Shown here: positions 8,784 to 18,463 of the stretch, piece by piece
Position numbering within the stretch: the first letter of the stretch is position 1
Layout of the letters: every line of letters begins with the position of its first letter
NCBI RefSeq assembly: GCF_020103695.1
Contig: NZ_JAHXBF010000018.1
Span: forward strand, 186,001 to 250,000
Direction: 5' to 3'
Origin: Hyalangium versicolor
GTDB lineage: Bacteria > Myxococcota > Myxococcia > Myxococcales > Myxococcaceae
Length of the DNA stretch: 64,000 nucleotides
The notes under the pieces: model-generated
Databases searched by the model: none
Seen by the model: the letters and a program-made list of their open reading frames with translations, nothing else
Told to the model about the DNA's origin: nothing
Program-made: the position numbers and the translations under genes

Positions 8784-10009
8784 AGAGCTTCCGCGTCGAC
8801 ATCCTGGAGGGCGCGCGCATCGCGCTCTTCTCGCTGAAGGCGAACCGGATGCGCACGGTGCTCACGACGGTGGGCATTGGCGTGGGCGTGGCGACGCTGC
8901 TGGCCATCATCGGAATCATCCAGGGGATGAACTCGACCTTCGAGCGCCAGCTGTCCACGATGGGCGCCAACACGCTCTACATCGCGAAGTTTCCCTGGGG
9001 CTTCAACGGGGACTGGTGGATCTACCGCAACCGCAAGAACTTCACGATGGCGCACGTGGACCAGATCCGCGCGCAGTCGACCTACCTCACGGCTCTCTCG
9101 CCCATGGTGTCACGCAACGCGGATGTGGCGCATGGACAGGAGCAGCTGTCCGCGGTGCGAGTGGATGGAGTGACGGACGAGTACCTGAGCATCTCGGGGT
9201 TCGAGGTGATCCAGGGGCGTTTCCTGGCGGACTCGGACAACGAGACGACGCGCTCGGTGGCGGTGCTGGGCTCGGAGGTGGCGCAGGGACTCTTTCCGGG
9301 CATCGATCCGCTGGGGCAGACGATCCGCATCGAGGGTTCCCCGTTCAAGGTGGTGGGCACACTGGCGCGCAAGGGCAAGCTGGTGGACCAGAACCAGGAC
9401 CTGGTCGTGCTGATCCCTTTCAAGACGTTCTACGCGCGGTTCGGCAAGCAGCGTCCGTTCACCATCGCGCTGGCCGTGACGAGCGCCAGTGACGTGAAGC
9501 GGGCGGAGGATCAGCTGGTAGGCATCCTGCGGCGCGCGCGCGGCACGCCTCCTGGGACACCGGATGACTTCGCCATCAATCGGCCGGACATGATCGCGAA
9601 GACGTACGACCAGCTCACGGGAGCGCTCTACGCGGTGGCCACAGGGGTGGGGCTCATCACCCTGCTGGTGGGCGGCATCGGCATCATGAACATCATGCTG
9701 GTGTCGGTGCGCGAACGGACACGGGAGATCGGCATCCGCAGGGCACTTGGGGCGCGCAAGCAGACCATCGTGCTGCAGTTCCTCATGGAGGCCTCGGTGG
9801 TGTCCGCGATGGGAGGTGGCATCGGGACGGCCGTGGGCTTGGGGACAGCGAAGGTGGTGTCGCTCATCACGCCGCTGGCCGCGGACGTGCAGCCGCTCAC
9901 GGTGGTGGCGGGCGTAGCCTTCGCGGCGGTGGTGGGCCTGCTGTTCGGCATCTGGCCAGCGGCGCGCGCGGCGAACCTGGATCCGGTGGAAGCGCTGCGC
10001 TACGAGTGA
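8780..10009 (+). CDS. ABC transporter permease, FtsX/MacB type
   Basis: A 409-residue permease whose start overlaps the LanM stop (ATGA, 8780-8783). It has the MacB layout: one N-terminal membrane segment (VLTTVGIGVGVATLLAIIGI), a periplasmic MacB_PCD-like domain (about 45-270) and three C-terminal segments with the FtsX core (GLITLLVGGIGIMNIMLVSV followed by RERTREIGIRRALGARK). No MacB-type ATPase or MacA adaptor lies next to it, so it must borrow an ATPase from elsewhere or one is missing. In a lanthipeptide operon such a permease is plausibly for self-immunity or export; this is inferred from position. The gene ends 27 bases before the convergent acetyltransferase. Confidence 0.88.
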   Translation: MKSFRVDILEGARIALFSLKANRMRTVLTTVGIGVGVATLLAIIGIIQGMNSTFERQLSTMGANTLYIAKFPWGFNGDWWIYRNRKNFTMAHVDQIRAQSTYLTALSPMVSRNADVAHGQEQLSAVRVDGVTDEYLSISGFEVIQGRFLADSDNETTRSVAVLGSEVAQGLFPGIDPLGQTIRIEGSPFKVVGTLARKGKLVDQNQDLVVLIPFKTFYARFGKQRPFTIALAVTSASDVKRAEDQLVGILRRARGTPPGTPDDFAINRPDMIAKTYDQLTGALYAVATGVGLITLLVGGIGIMNIMLVSVRERTREIGIRRALGARKQTIVLQFLMEASVVSAMGGGIGTAVGLGTAKVVSLITPLAADVQPLTVVAGVAFAAVVGLLFGIWPAARAANLDPVEALRYE

Positions 10010-10036
10010 AGCCCCCACCGCATCAGCGCCTGAACC

Positions 10037-10801
10037 TCACTGGACGCTCGCGCGCGCCAGATTGCACTCCTCGCAGCCTGCGGACACAGGGCAGAGGAAG
10101 ATGAGCGGATCCGCGGCAAGGTGTTCGACCGCGACCGCGACAACATCCCGGGAGTTGCACAGACGGGCCTCTGCGTTCCCCACCTTGCCCATCCTCTGAA
10201 GACCGCGCGACAGCAGCCATTCATCCGCGCGGCGGAACCCCGTACAGCAGTGGTCCGTCTCCGCGATCATCTCCGTGCGCGCGACTCCGTCGGCCTCGAC
10301 GACACAGGGATGCGAGACCGAGTACGGCACGTGGGCTACCGCCTCAGCCATGTGGAGGGTGGTGTCCTCGCTGTGTGTCACACCGAGGAGCAACACCTGC
10401 CCGTCGAGGTCGTGGACCCGGCCCACGGGGCTGTCCGGGCCGTGAGGCGGCGAGAGGGGCTGCGGGCGGCAGATCTCCTCGGCGTGCGGGCCCTGGGCGG
10501 CGAACGAGCCTCCGGGATGAGTGCTCCGCACGACGCCAGGCTGCCGCCAGAAGAGTTCGGCGGTGATGCCCATGTCCGCCGTGGGCGTGGACCTGGGATC
10601 GAACACGGTCTCGCCGTCGGTCATCGTGGGCATCACCAGGGTGCCCTGGGGGCCGAGTGCGGTTCGCAAGGCTTCAATCAGCCCCAGCGGACCGCCCTCG
10701 ACGGGACGAACGGCCTTGAACGACGTGTGGACGAGCAGGACACCGCCCGGACGCACGCCGAGCGCCTTCAATTGCTCCACCAACTGAGCGGTTGTCATCA
10801 T
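10037..10801 (-). CDS. AAC(3)-family aminoglycoside N-acetyltransferase-like protein
   Basis: A 254-residue member of the Antibiotic_NAT family, which acetylates the 3-amino group of aminoglycosides with acetyl-CoA. Family landmarks are LLVHTSFKAVRPVEGG near the N-terminus, LVMPTMTDGETVFDPRSTPT, the RSTHPGGSFAAQGP motif, and the central LLLGVTHSEDTTLHMAE with the conserved His. Length is normal. The C-terminal tail has four Cys (CCTGF and CEEC regions). Many chromosomal homologues act on other amines, so resistance cannot be assumed. Two ATGs are adjacent; GGGGGGAGG is best spaced for the second (10798). It converges with the lanthipeptide operon and is probably not part of it. Confidence 0.85.
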   Translation of the reverse strand: MMTTAQLVEQLKALGVRPGGVLLVHTSFKAVRPVEGGPLGLIEALRTALGPQGTLVMPTMTDGETVFDPRSTPTADMGITAELFWRQPGVVRSTHPGGSFAAQGPHAEEICRPQPLSPPHGPDSPVGRVHDLDGQVLLLGVTHSEDTTLHMAEAVAHVPYSVSHPCVVEADGVARTEMIAETDHCCTGFRRADEWLLSRGLQRMGKVGNAEARLCNSRDVVAVAVEHLAADPLIFLCPVSAGCEECNLARASVQ

Positions 10802-10849
10802 CCTCCCCCCTACGCTACGTGCGAGCCCGCCCAGACAAGAAACCTCACG

Positions 10850-12820
10850 TCACCGGCGATGCGTCCCCGTGAGCCTCTCACCAGGCTGCCGCACGGGGTC
10901 GACCATGGCCACTCTGGCCGACTCAGCCACACGGAAGAAGCCCATCAACTGCAACAGGCTCTCGGACTGGGACGCCATCTCTTCCGCCATGCTCGACAGC
11001 TCCTCGGCCGCCGAGGCATTCCTCTGCGTCGCCAGGTTCAGGCTGCGCATCGCATGGTTGATCTGGCCTACCCCCGAGGATTGCTCGTTCGACACGGCGG
11101 AGACTTCCCTCACCAACTGGGCCGTCGTCCCGATGGAGGGCACGAGCTCGCGCAGCAGCTTTCCCGCGCGCTCGGCGACCTTCACGCTCTTCGTGGTCAG
11201 CTCGACGATCTGCTTCGCTGAGGACTGGCTTCCCTCCGCCAGCTTGCGGACCTCGGCCGCGACCACCGCGAACCCTCTCCCATGCTCACCCGCCCGCGCC
11301 GCCTCGATGGCCGCATTCAGCGCCAGGAGGTTCGTCTGGTACGCGATGTCATCGATGACGGAGATGCGCTCGGCAATCTGGCTCATCGCCTCGAGGGTCT
11401 CGGAGGCAGCCCGCGTGCAGGCCTCGATATCCGAGGAGCCCTGGAGCGCGAGCGACTCGACACGGCGGCTGCTGTTGGCGTTCTGGGCGATGGAGGCACT
11501 CATCTGATGGAGGTTCGACGACACCTCCTCCGCGGTCGTGGCCTGCTCGCTCGTACCCGTGGAGAGGGACTGGGACATCGTCGACAACTGCGCGGACGCC
11601 GAAGAGAGAGTGCTCGCCCCTGTACGTACCTCGCCAATCACTTGCGCCAGCCGGTGCTGCATCGCCCGGAACGCATCCGCCAGGACGCCGACCTCGTCGG
11701 TGGATTGGTAATCGAGCTTCGCGGTGAGATCGCCCTCCGCGATGCGCGTGGCCACATGGGAGATCTGCCCCAGCGGCTTCGTGATGCGCCGTCCCAGGAT
11801 GATGACGGAGATGGCGAGCACCCCGAGCGTGAGCAGCCCCATCTTGCTGATGAAATCGCTCAACCCACGGGCCGGACCAAGCACCTGGTCGATGGGCAGG
11901 ATCACGGCGAGCGCCCACGGCGTCGTGGTGTTTCCCACTTGAAAGGGAACCACCGCTTCAATCGCATCTTCGTGGAGCAGCTCGGAGTAGACCCGGCCAG
12001 AGGACAGTTGGCCGTTGGCGAGCGTGGACTTCACCACCTGGTCGATCTGCGAGTCGCCGAGCGGCTTTCCGAGCAACTCCGCCGACGGGTGGGAGACGAA
12101 CTCGGCATTGTTCGACACCAGCAGCGCATATCCCGTGTCGAAGGGGCGGATCTTCGAGACCTCCTGATGGATGTGCTCGAGCGTCAGATCGGCCCCCACC
12201 ACCCCGAGGAACTTGCCATCGAGCATGATGGGCGCGATGGCGGCGGTGAGCAGCGTCGGCGTGCCGGCCACGGTGTAGTGGAGCGGGTTCAGGATGATCT
12301 CCTGTCCGGTCCTCTTCGGCACCAGGTAGAAGTCGCTCTCGCCGCCCAGGGTCTCGCCCTGATAGCCGACGCTGGGCTCGACCATGAGGTCTCCGGCGCC
12401 TCGGTGCCAGTAGGGGATGTAACGCCCCGTCGCATCCGTCCCGGGCGTGTTCACGAAGCTCGCATCGCGCCCGTCGAACGCATTCGGCTCCCACACCGTC
12501 CAGAAGCCGAGCAGCTCCGGGTTTCCTTCCACGGCCTTCCTGAGCAGCATGTCCGCGTGGCGCCGGTCGGTGGCGCCCACTGCCTTCTGCGAGGCGAACA
12601 CCTGCGCAATCGTCCTCACGGGGAGCATGGCCCCATCGAGCCGGTTCTTGAGCAGGATGGCTTGGTACGTGGCCAGATCCTTGGCATTCGCCGTCACCCG
12701 CGCCTCGGCGACGGCGGACAGCCGGTAGTTGACGGTGAAGACCAGGATGGCGAGAGCCACGGCGATGACGGCACACAGGGCGCCGAGCAGCTTCGTCGCG
12801 ATGCGCTGATGGAAAACCAT
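10850..12820 (-). CDS. Methyl-accepting chemotaxis protein with Cache sensor domain
   Basis: A 656-residue transmembrane chemoreceptor. It has a first membrane segment (about residues 8-30), a large extracytoplasmic double-Cache-like domain (about 36-315) with GFWTVWEPNAFDGRD and GVVGADLTLEHI, a second membrane segment (about 322-340), a HAMP linker beginning GRRITKPLGQI, and the signalling hairpin with the hallmark EAARAGEHGRGFAVVAAEVR (about residue 500). It would pass ligand occupancy to a CheA/CheW array, but no che genes are in the window. The start is placed at ATG 12820 because the membrane segment follows at once; an upstream extension would read into non-homologous sequence. It lies 79 bases downstream of the hybrid kinase and may share its transcript. 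Confidence 0.92.
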   Translation of the reverse strand: MVFHQRIATKLLGALCAVIAVALAILVFTVNYRLSAVAEARVTANAKDLATYQAILLKNRLDGAMLPVRTIAQVFASQKAVGATDRRHADMLLRKAVEGNPELLGFWTVWEPNAFDGRDASFVNTPGTDATGRYIPYWHRGAGDLMVEPSVGYQGETLGGESDFYLVPKRTGQEIILNPLHYTVAGTPTLLTAAIAPIMLDGKFLGVVGADLTLEHIHQEVSKIRPFDTGYALLVSNNAEFVSHPSAELLGKPLGDSQIDQVVKSTLANGQLSSGRVYSELLHEDAIEAVVPFQVGNTTTPWALAVILPIDQVLGPARGLSDFISKMGLLTLGVLAISVIILGRRITKPLGQISHVATRIAEGDLTAKLDYQSTDEVGVLADAFRAMQHRLAQVIGEVRTGASTLSSASAQLSTMSQSLSTGTSEQATTAEEVSSNLHQMSASIAQNANSSRRVESLALQGSSDIEACTRAASETLEAMSQIAERISVIDDIAYQTNLLALNAAIEAARAGEHGRGFAVVAAEVRKLAEGSQSSAKQIVELTTKSVKVAERAGKLLRELVPSIGTTAQLVREVSAVSNEQSSGVGQINHAMRSLNLATQRNASAAEELSSMAEEMASQSESLLQLMGFFRVAESARVAMVDPVRQPGERLTGTHRR

Positions 12821-12899
12821 GTTAGGGGGCCTGCTCAGATGGCAAGGGGCTCGGGAGCTCCAGTAGAGCATGGAGCGCGCCCGCCGTGTTGGGGGCGGC

Positions 12900-15800
12900 T
12901 CAGCCTGGATGGGGCTCCAACTTCTCACCGGAGCCGGACAGCGGCAGCTCCAGGGTGGCCGTAGCGCCCTTGCCCGGTCCCTCGCTCTCCAGTGAGAGCG
13001 TCCCCCCCAGCATGTGAGCCGCCAGCGCACTCGAATGCAGGCCGAGTCCATGCCCTCCCTCACGGGTGGTGAACCCCTGTGTGAAGAGCCGCTCCCGGAT
13101 CTCCGGCGCGAAGCCTGTGCCGTTGTCCAACACCTGGATGCGCGCCACGCCGCCCCGGACCTCCAGCCGCACGTGCAGGTAGCGCTGCCCCTCGGGCAGG
13201 TTCATCATGGCGTTCTTGGCGTTGCTGATCAGGTTGATGAGGATCTGCAGCACCTTGTGCTTGTCCAGCTGGACCCGCGACGCCATCGGGGCAAGCTCCT
13301 GGAGGACGTTGATGCCATGGCGCTTGAGGGCGGGCATCTGGATGCTCAGCGCGTCCTGCACCAGTTGGGGCAGATCGCACTCCTCCGTGACGAGCGTGCT
13401 GCGCGCGTAGGTCTGCTGGACCTGGACGATGGCTCGGATGTGCTCGATGTGTTTCCCCATCGACTCGAGACTCTCACGCAACATCGCCTGCTCGCGGAGC
13501 AGCTCCTCGGTGAGGATGGAGAGGTACTCCGGCAGCCGAGCCCCTCGCTTGTCGTGAGCGAAGAAGTGGGACAGGGAATGGCGGTGCTCCTGGAGGATGT
13601 CGGACACCTGCTTCAGCCGTCCCGTGCGCGAGTCCTCCACCACCTGGCCCATCACCTGGACGTTGATGATGGCGCTCGTCAGCACATTGCCCACGTTGTG
13701 GAGCACGCTGGTGGCCACCTCGGCCATGCCCGCCGAGCGCGCCGTCTCCATCAGCTGCGTCTGGGCCTGCTTGAGCTCCCGAGTGCGCTCCTCCACCCGC
13801 TTCTCCAGCTCGTCATTCACCCGCCGGAGCGCGGACTCGGCGCGCTGGACCTCCGCGTACAGGCGCGCGTTCTCCAGGGAGATGGCGGCCTGCGTGGCGA
13901 TGTGCCCGAGCAGCGCGCTGCGCGACGGCGTGAAGGCGTTGGTGGCCAGGCTGTTCTCCAGGTAGAGCACCCCGCGGAACTCCTCCTGGCGCAGCAGCGG
14001 CACGCACAGCACGGAGCGGACCCCACTCCGCTCGAACCAGGGATCGCCCGAGAAGGCGTGAGGCTGGGAGGCATCCCCGATGAGCACCTGCTCATGCGCG
14101 CGCCGCACGTAGGAGATGAGGGTCCAAGGCAGTGAGGCCTCGTCCGCGTCCACGGAGGATCCCTGGGTGCTCTGGCCCGAGATGGCCACGACCGAAAGCT
14201 TGTCGCCACGCGGCAGCAGCAGGGCTCCGCGCTGAGCCCCCGCGTTCTCGATGGCGACGCGCAGGAGCGTCTCCGCCAGTTGCTCGAGGACGATCTCTCC
14301 GGAGATGGCCTGCTGGGTCTTCACCACGGTGAGCGCGTCGACCTGCGTCGTGTTCGTGTCCGTCGCGGTCTCCGAGTCATCGGAGGAATCCACGTGGGGC
14401 CACTCCTCCCGCAGGTGCTGGGCCTTGCCGTGGGCGCCCCAGCGCAGCCAGGCATCGTGGGCCTTGCGCGCATAGGCATCGGCGATGGTGGTCATCCCCT
14501 GAGCGAACCAGTAGCGGGCCGCCAGCTCGCACGAGAGGGCCGAGTGCTGGACGAAGCCGTACTCGCGGGAGGCCTTGAAGGCCTCCTCATAGGCACGCTC
14601 GGCCTCCTTCTCCCGTCCCAGGACGCGGGCCAGCTCGGCGGCGACCATCCTCTCGGGCGCGCGGAAATTCTCGGGACAGTAGCTGGCCCACTCCACCAGT
14701 TGCTGGTGGTGCTTGCGCATCTCCGTCAGGGCCACTCCCTGCTCTTCGGGGCTCATTTCTCCGAGGTAGGCGGCCAGCGTCAGCGCACGGAAGAGGTGGA
14801 GGTCCAGCAGTTGGATGTGACTGATGGAGGAGGCCGCCAGCTCAGCGGCACGGGCCCCCGCCTCGCGCGCCTCCGCGTACGCGCCGCACAGGAAGCGCGC
14901 CTGCATCTTGAGGATCCAGTACCAGCAGCGCATGGTGCTCATCTGCTCTGGCGTCAGCCTGGCTTCGAAGGACGCTTCGTCGAAGTCGTCCCCGCTGAGC
15001 GAGCCGAAAATGGGCGACAGGCCGCGCAGTTGCTGCACGTAGCGCTGGGTGTGGTGAATGACGTGGCTGACGTCCACGAAGCCTGCCTTGCGCGCGAAGT
15101 CCAGGCGAGCGACCGACTCCTGGTAGACCTCCTCCAGGTCGTGCCCCAGGCTCAGGCGATTCGTGACGATGTGGTTGCAGCAATAGCAGGCCACCTGGTA
15201 GTCGCCGGCCCGGAGCGCGGCATCGAAGGCATCGCGAACGAGCTCCAGGGAGAGGGAGATCGGCCGGGTCCAGTAGCTGATGAGCTCCATGCTGTAGAGC
15301 GCCCTGCCGCGGGAGGAGAGGAAGCCGTGGCGCTCGACGAAATCGCAGGCCAGCTTTCCGAAGGCATAGCCCTCCCGGTACTGCTTGAAGGTGGAGCCGA
15401 GCACCACGCCATACCATGCGTACCCGTGCACGGCGGCAGCGGCGTTGCCATGACGAAGGCTGAGGGAGACCATCCGGCACAGGTGCAGGGTGAGTAGATT
15501 CCCATCGGTGAACAGCGAGGGCGTGAACAGGGACGCCAGGACGTTCAGCACCGCCTCCCGGTCCGGATCGGTCATGAGCGGCAGTTCGAGAAGACTCTCG
15601 ATGGGGCGATCTCCCAGCAGGGCCTGGACCTCTTCCTGGGCGGCCACCACCTCTTCCCAGGAGGGGTGAGCGGATATCGGCATGCCGAGCCGCGCCAGGC
15701 ATTCCAGGAGGCAGGAGATGCAGTCCTGGATTTCCCCGGCGGCGAGGTGAAGCTCGCTCTTCAGCCGGAAGGCATTCCCCAGCTCCGCGGGGGTGCGAGC

Positions 15801-18245
15801 CCGAGGCAGGAGTTCCTGCACCAGCCGGCGGGCCTCCGCGGCATTGCCGTTCATGAACTCACAGCCGGCCTGATCGAAGCGAAGCCGGAACGCCAGCTCG
15901 TGGACCGTCTCCCACGGATCTCCAGGCAGGAGCTGGATGGCGGTGGCGAGGTAGTCCGCGGCCGAGCGGAACGCCGTGGAAGCCCGAGCCTTCCAGCCAG
16001 CCTCGGCGTTCAGGAGCGCGACGCGGTGGCGCTCGTCGGGGTCGGTGATCAGCTCCGCGCCGGCGTTGAGCTGGCTGGCGACATCGAAGATCCTCTCCTG
16101 CACCTCCTCGGCATTCAGGCTCGCCAGCATCAGGCGGCCGATGCGCAGGTGGACCGCCTTGCGCTCCTGCTCGGGGATGAGGGCGTGGGCCGCCTGCTGG
16201 ATGCGGTCATGGAGGAAGCGGTACTGCTCCGGGCCGGCGCTCATCAGCAGGCCCTCCTGGAGCGCGGGCTCCAGGCCCTGCTCCACTTCGAGCGTCTCCG
16301 ACATATTGGAGGTGAGCAGCAGGATGCGCAGCGAGAACGAGTTCCCCACGCACGCCGCCAGTTGCAACAGGTGCTGCGTGTTCAACGGGAGCTGGCGCAG
16401 CTTGCCCACCATGAAGTCGACGACGTTGTCCGAGTAGGCCTTGGCCCGTGCGCCCTCCGCATCCCAGCGCCACGAGCCCTCGGAGGTCCGGGTGAGCAGG
16501 CCGTCTTGGTGCAGCGTCAGCAGCAGCTGCAGGAGGAAGAAGGGGTTGCCGCCCGTCTTCTCCCGGGCCAGCGCCGCCAGTGGCATGACGATGTCTGCAT
16601 CAGCCCCCGGCAGCGTGTCAGCCACCAGCCGCAGCACCTCCTCGAGGCTCAGCGGCGCCAACTGGAGATCCGTGATTCGTGCACCGGCCTTGTACAGCTC
16701 CTCCAACATGAGGGAGAGCGGATGAGAAGGGCTGACCTCGTTGTCGCGGTAGGCGCCGATCAACAGCACCGGCGGCGTCTCGGGATGCGTGAGCAGGTGC
16801 TGGAGGAGCTTGAGGCTGGCCAGGTCCGCCCACTGCAAGTCGTCGAGGAACACCACCAACGGGTGCTCGGGGCTTGCGAACACACCGAGGAACTTGCGGA
16901 AGATCCGATTGAAGCGGTGCTGCGCCTCGGAAGGCGGTTGCTCCTGAACACGGGGCTGCTTGCCGGCGACGAGCTCCAGCTGGGGCACCACCTCCACGAG
17001 CACCTGGCCCTGGCCCTCCCACGCCTCGAGCAGGTGCTCGCGCCAGCGAGCCAGCTCCTCGTCCGTCCCCGACAGCAACTGCTGCGTCAGCTGACGAATG
17101 GCCTGGGACAGCGTGGAGTAGGGAATGTCCTGCTGGAACTGATCGAACTTGCCGCTGAGGAAGAAGCCGTGCTGGCGCACCACCGGCTTGTGCAGCTCGT
17201 GCACCACCGAGGACTTACCGATGCCGGAGTAGCCGCGGACCAGGATGAGCTCCGGCCGGCCGTTGCGGGCCACACGCTCGAAGCCCTGGAGCAGGGCCGC
17301 GGCATGCGTGTCGCGCCCATAGAGCCGCTGCGGCAGCTGGAAGCGAGTGGGAACATCGCGCTGGCCAGGCGTGAAATCCTCCTGCACGTCCCGGAGCAGA
17401 TTCTCCCGGCACCGCACGAGGTCGGCCTTCAGTCCCTCGGCGCTCTGGTAGCGCTCCTCGGCCACCTTGGCCAGCAGCTTGAGCACGATGGCTGCCAGCA
17501 CCGGCGGCAGGCTCGGCACCCGATCCAGAGGGGGAGGAGGCGCCAACGCCATGTGGGCATGAAACCATCCCAGCGCATCGCGCCCGTGGAAGGGCCGGCT
17601 GCCCGTGAACAGCTCATAGAGGGTGACGCCCAGCGAGTACAGGTCCGTGCGGTAATCCACCGAGCGGTTCATGCGCCCGGTCTGCTCCGGGGACATATAC
17701 GCCAGCGTCCCTTCGATGAGCGGCCCATGCAATGCGTCCACATGCTCGACGAGCTGGAGGCTGGCGCTTCCGAAGTCGATGAGCCGCGGCTCTCCCGACG
17801 GGGTGAGGATGACGTTGGAGGGCTTGACGTCCTTGTGGACGATGCTGCGGCGGTGCAGCTCCGCGAGCGTGGACGCCAGGGAGATTCCCAGCTCCACGGC
17901 TCGCAAAGGCTCGAGCGGTTGACCGGTGAGTTCCGACAGGGGAGTGCCTTCGACCTCCTCCAGGAGCAGCACCGGCCGATCCTGGACCTGCTCGCAGGCA
18001 TGGACGCGCATCACTCCCCGCACGTCCCGGAGCCGCTGCAGGATGCTGAACTCGCGGCGGTAACGCTCCTGCTCGCGGGGTCCCGGAGAGGCCACCACGG
18101 GCGTCTTCAGGATGAGCGCCAACTCATCCGCGTCACGAACGGCGTGAAACAGCAGGTTCGTCCCCGTAGCCTTGATGGCTCTTCGAAGTGTGTAACCAGG
18201 AATGTTCAGCGTGCGGAACGGAATGGCTCCGGGAGCTGTTGTCAT
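12900..18245 (-). CDS. Ser/Thr kinase - ATPase - GAF - histidine kinase hybrid
   Basis: A 1,781-residue multidomain signalling protein of a type common in myxobacteria. Domains in order: a Ser/Thr kinase (about 15-280, HKDVKPSN near 136, DFGSAS near 155); an AAA/NACHT-like ATPase (Walker A GYSGIGKSS near 335, Walker B PLVVFLDDLQWAD near 460); a long helical-repeat region; a GAF domain (about 1320-1480); a coiled coil; a histidine-kinase H-box LHNVGNVL near 1512; and a HATPase (N-box LINLISNAKNAM, DNGTGF, GGHGLGLHSSA, about 1660-1770). All nucleotide motifs look intact. No response regulator is adjacent. ATG 18245 is preferred because the kinase fold begins just after it; ATG 18299 would add 18 residues. 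Confidence 0.92.
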   Translation of the reverse strand: MTTAPGAIPFRTLNIPGYTLRRAIKATGTNLLFHAVRDADELALILKTPVVASPGPREQERYRREFSILQRLRDVRGVMRVHACEQVQDRPVLLLEEVEGTPLSELTGQPLEPLRAVELGISLASTLAELHRRSIVHKDVKPSNVILTPSGEPRLIDFGSASLQLVEHVDALHGPLIEGTLAYMSPEQTGRMNRSVDYRTDLYSLGVTLYELFTGSRPFHGRDALGWFHAHMALAPPPPLDRVPSLPPVLAAIVLKLLAKVAEERYQSAEGLKADLVRCRENLLRDVQEDFTPGQRDVPTRFQLPQRLYGRDTHAAALLQGFERVARNGRPELILVRGYSGIGKSSVVHELHKPVVRQHGFFLSGKFDQFQQDIPYSTLSQAIRQLTQQLLSGTDEELARWREHLLEAWEGQGQVLVEVVPQLELVAGKQPRVQEQPPSEAQHRFNRIFRKFLGVFASPEHPLVVFLDDLQWADLASLKLLQHLLTHPETPPVLLIGAYRDNEVSPSHPLSLMLEELYKAGARITDLQLAPLSLEEVLRLVADTLPGADADIVMPLAALAREKTGGNPFFLLQLLLTLHQDGLLTRTSEGSWRWDAEGARAKAYSDNVVDFMVGKLRQLPLNTQHLLQLAACVGNSFSLRILLLTSNMSETLEVEQGLEPALQEGLLMSAGPEQYRFLHDRIQQAAHALIPEQERKAVHLRIGRLMLASLNAEEVQERIFDVASQLNAGAELITDPDERHRVALLNAEAGWKARASTAFRSAADYLATAIQLLPGDPWETVHELAFRLRFDQAGCEFMNGNAAEARRLVQELLPRARTPAELGNAFRLKSELHLAAGEIQDCISCLLECLARLGMPISAHPSWEEVVAAQEEVQALLGDRPIESLLELPLMTDPDREAVLNVLASLFTPSLFTDGNLLTLHLCRMVSLSLRHGNAAAAVHGYAWYGVVLGSTFKQYREGYAFGKLACDFVERHGFLSSRGRALYSMELISYWTRPISLSLELVRDAFDAALRAGDYQVACYCCNHIVTNRLSLGHDLEEVYQESVARLDFARKAGFVDVSHVIHHTQRYVQQLRGLSPIFGSLSGDDFDEASFEARLTPEQMSTMRCWYWILKMQARFLCGAYAEAREAGARAAELAASSISHIQLLDLHLFRALTLAAYLGEMSPEEQGVALTEMRKHHQQLVEWASYCPENFRAPERMVAAELARVLGREKEAERAYEEAFKASREYGFVQHSALSCELAARYWFAQGMTTIADAYARKAHDAWLRWGAHGKAQHLREEWPHVDSSDDSETATDTNTTQVDALTVVKTQQAISGEIVLEQLAETLLRVAIENAGAQRGALLLPRGDKLSVVAISGQSTQGSSVDADEASLPWTLISYVRRAHEQVLIGDASQPHAFSGDPWFERSGVRSVLCVPLLRQEEFRGVLYLENSLATNAFTPSRSALLGHIATQAAISLENARLYAEVQRAESALRRVNDELEKRVEERTRELKQAQTQLMETARSAGMAEVATSVLHNVGNVLTSAIINVQVMGQVVEDSRTGRLKQVSDILQEHRHSLSHFFAHDKRGARLPEYLSILTEELLREQAMLRESLESMGKHIEHIRAIVQVQQTYARSTLVTEECDLPQLVQDALSIQMPALKRHGINVLQELAPMASRVQLDKHKVLQILINLISNAKNAMMNLPEGQRYLHVRLEVRGGVARIQVLDNGTGFAPEIRERLFTQGFTTREGGHGLGLHSSALAAHMLGGTLSLESEGPGKGATATLELPLSGSGEKLEPHPG

Positions 18246-18463
18246 GCGTTTCACCGCCGGGGTTCGCGATGATGTGAACACGCAGGAGGCATGTTTCACA
18301 ACCAGACAGCAGGCTCTGGCAGCGCCTTCGCGGCCTGGGTCATCCCTGCCCGGTCATGGGGTGGCGGTGCGTTCAGGGCCCTGAACCTGTGAGCCGTTGT
18401 GCCACGTCTCGTGGGACGAAGCCCGGAAAGCCCGGGGCACGCGTGCCGGGGAATTCGGGCAGG

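Noticed and set aside
10037..10801. AAC(3)-like gene as the immunity gene of the lanthipeptide operon
   Set aside because: It is on the opposite strand, converges with the operon, and acetylates aminoglycoside-type amines, not lanthipeptides.
15666..18272. Long open frame antisense to the hybrid kinase
   Set aside because: Same codon-bias artefact; it shows no domains, while the sense strand encodes kinase, ATPase and histidine kinase motifs.
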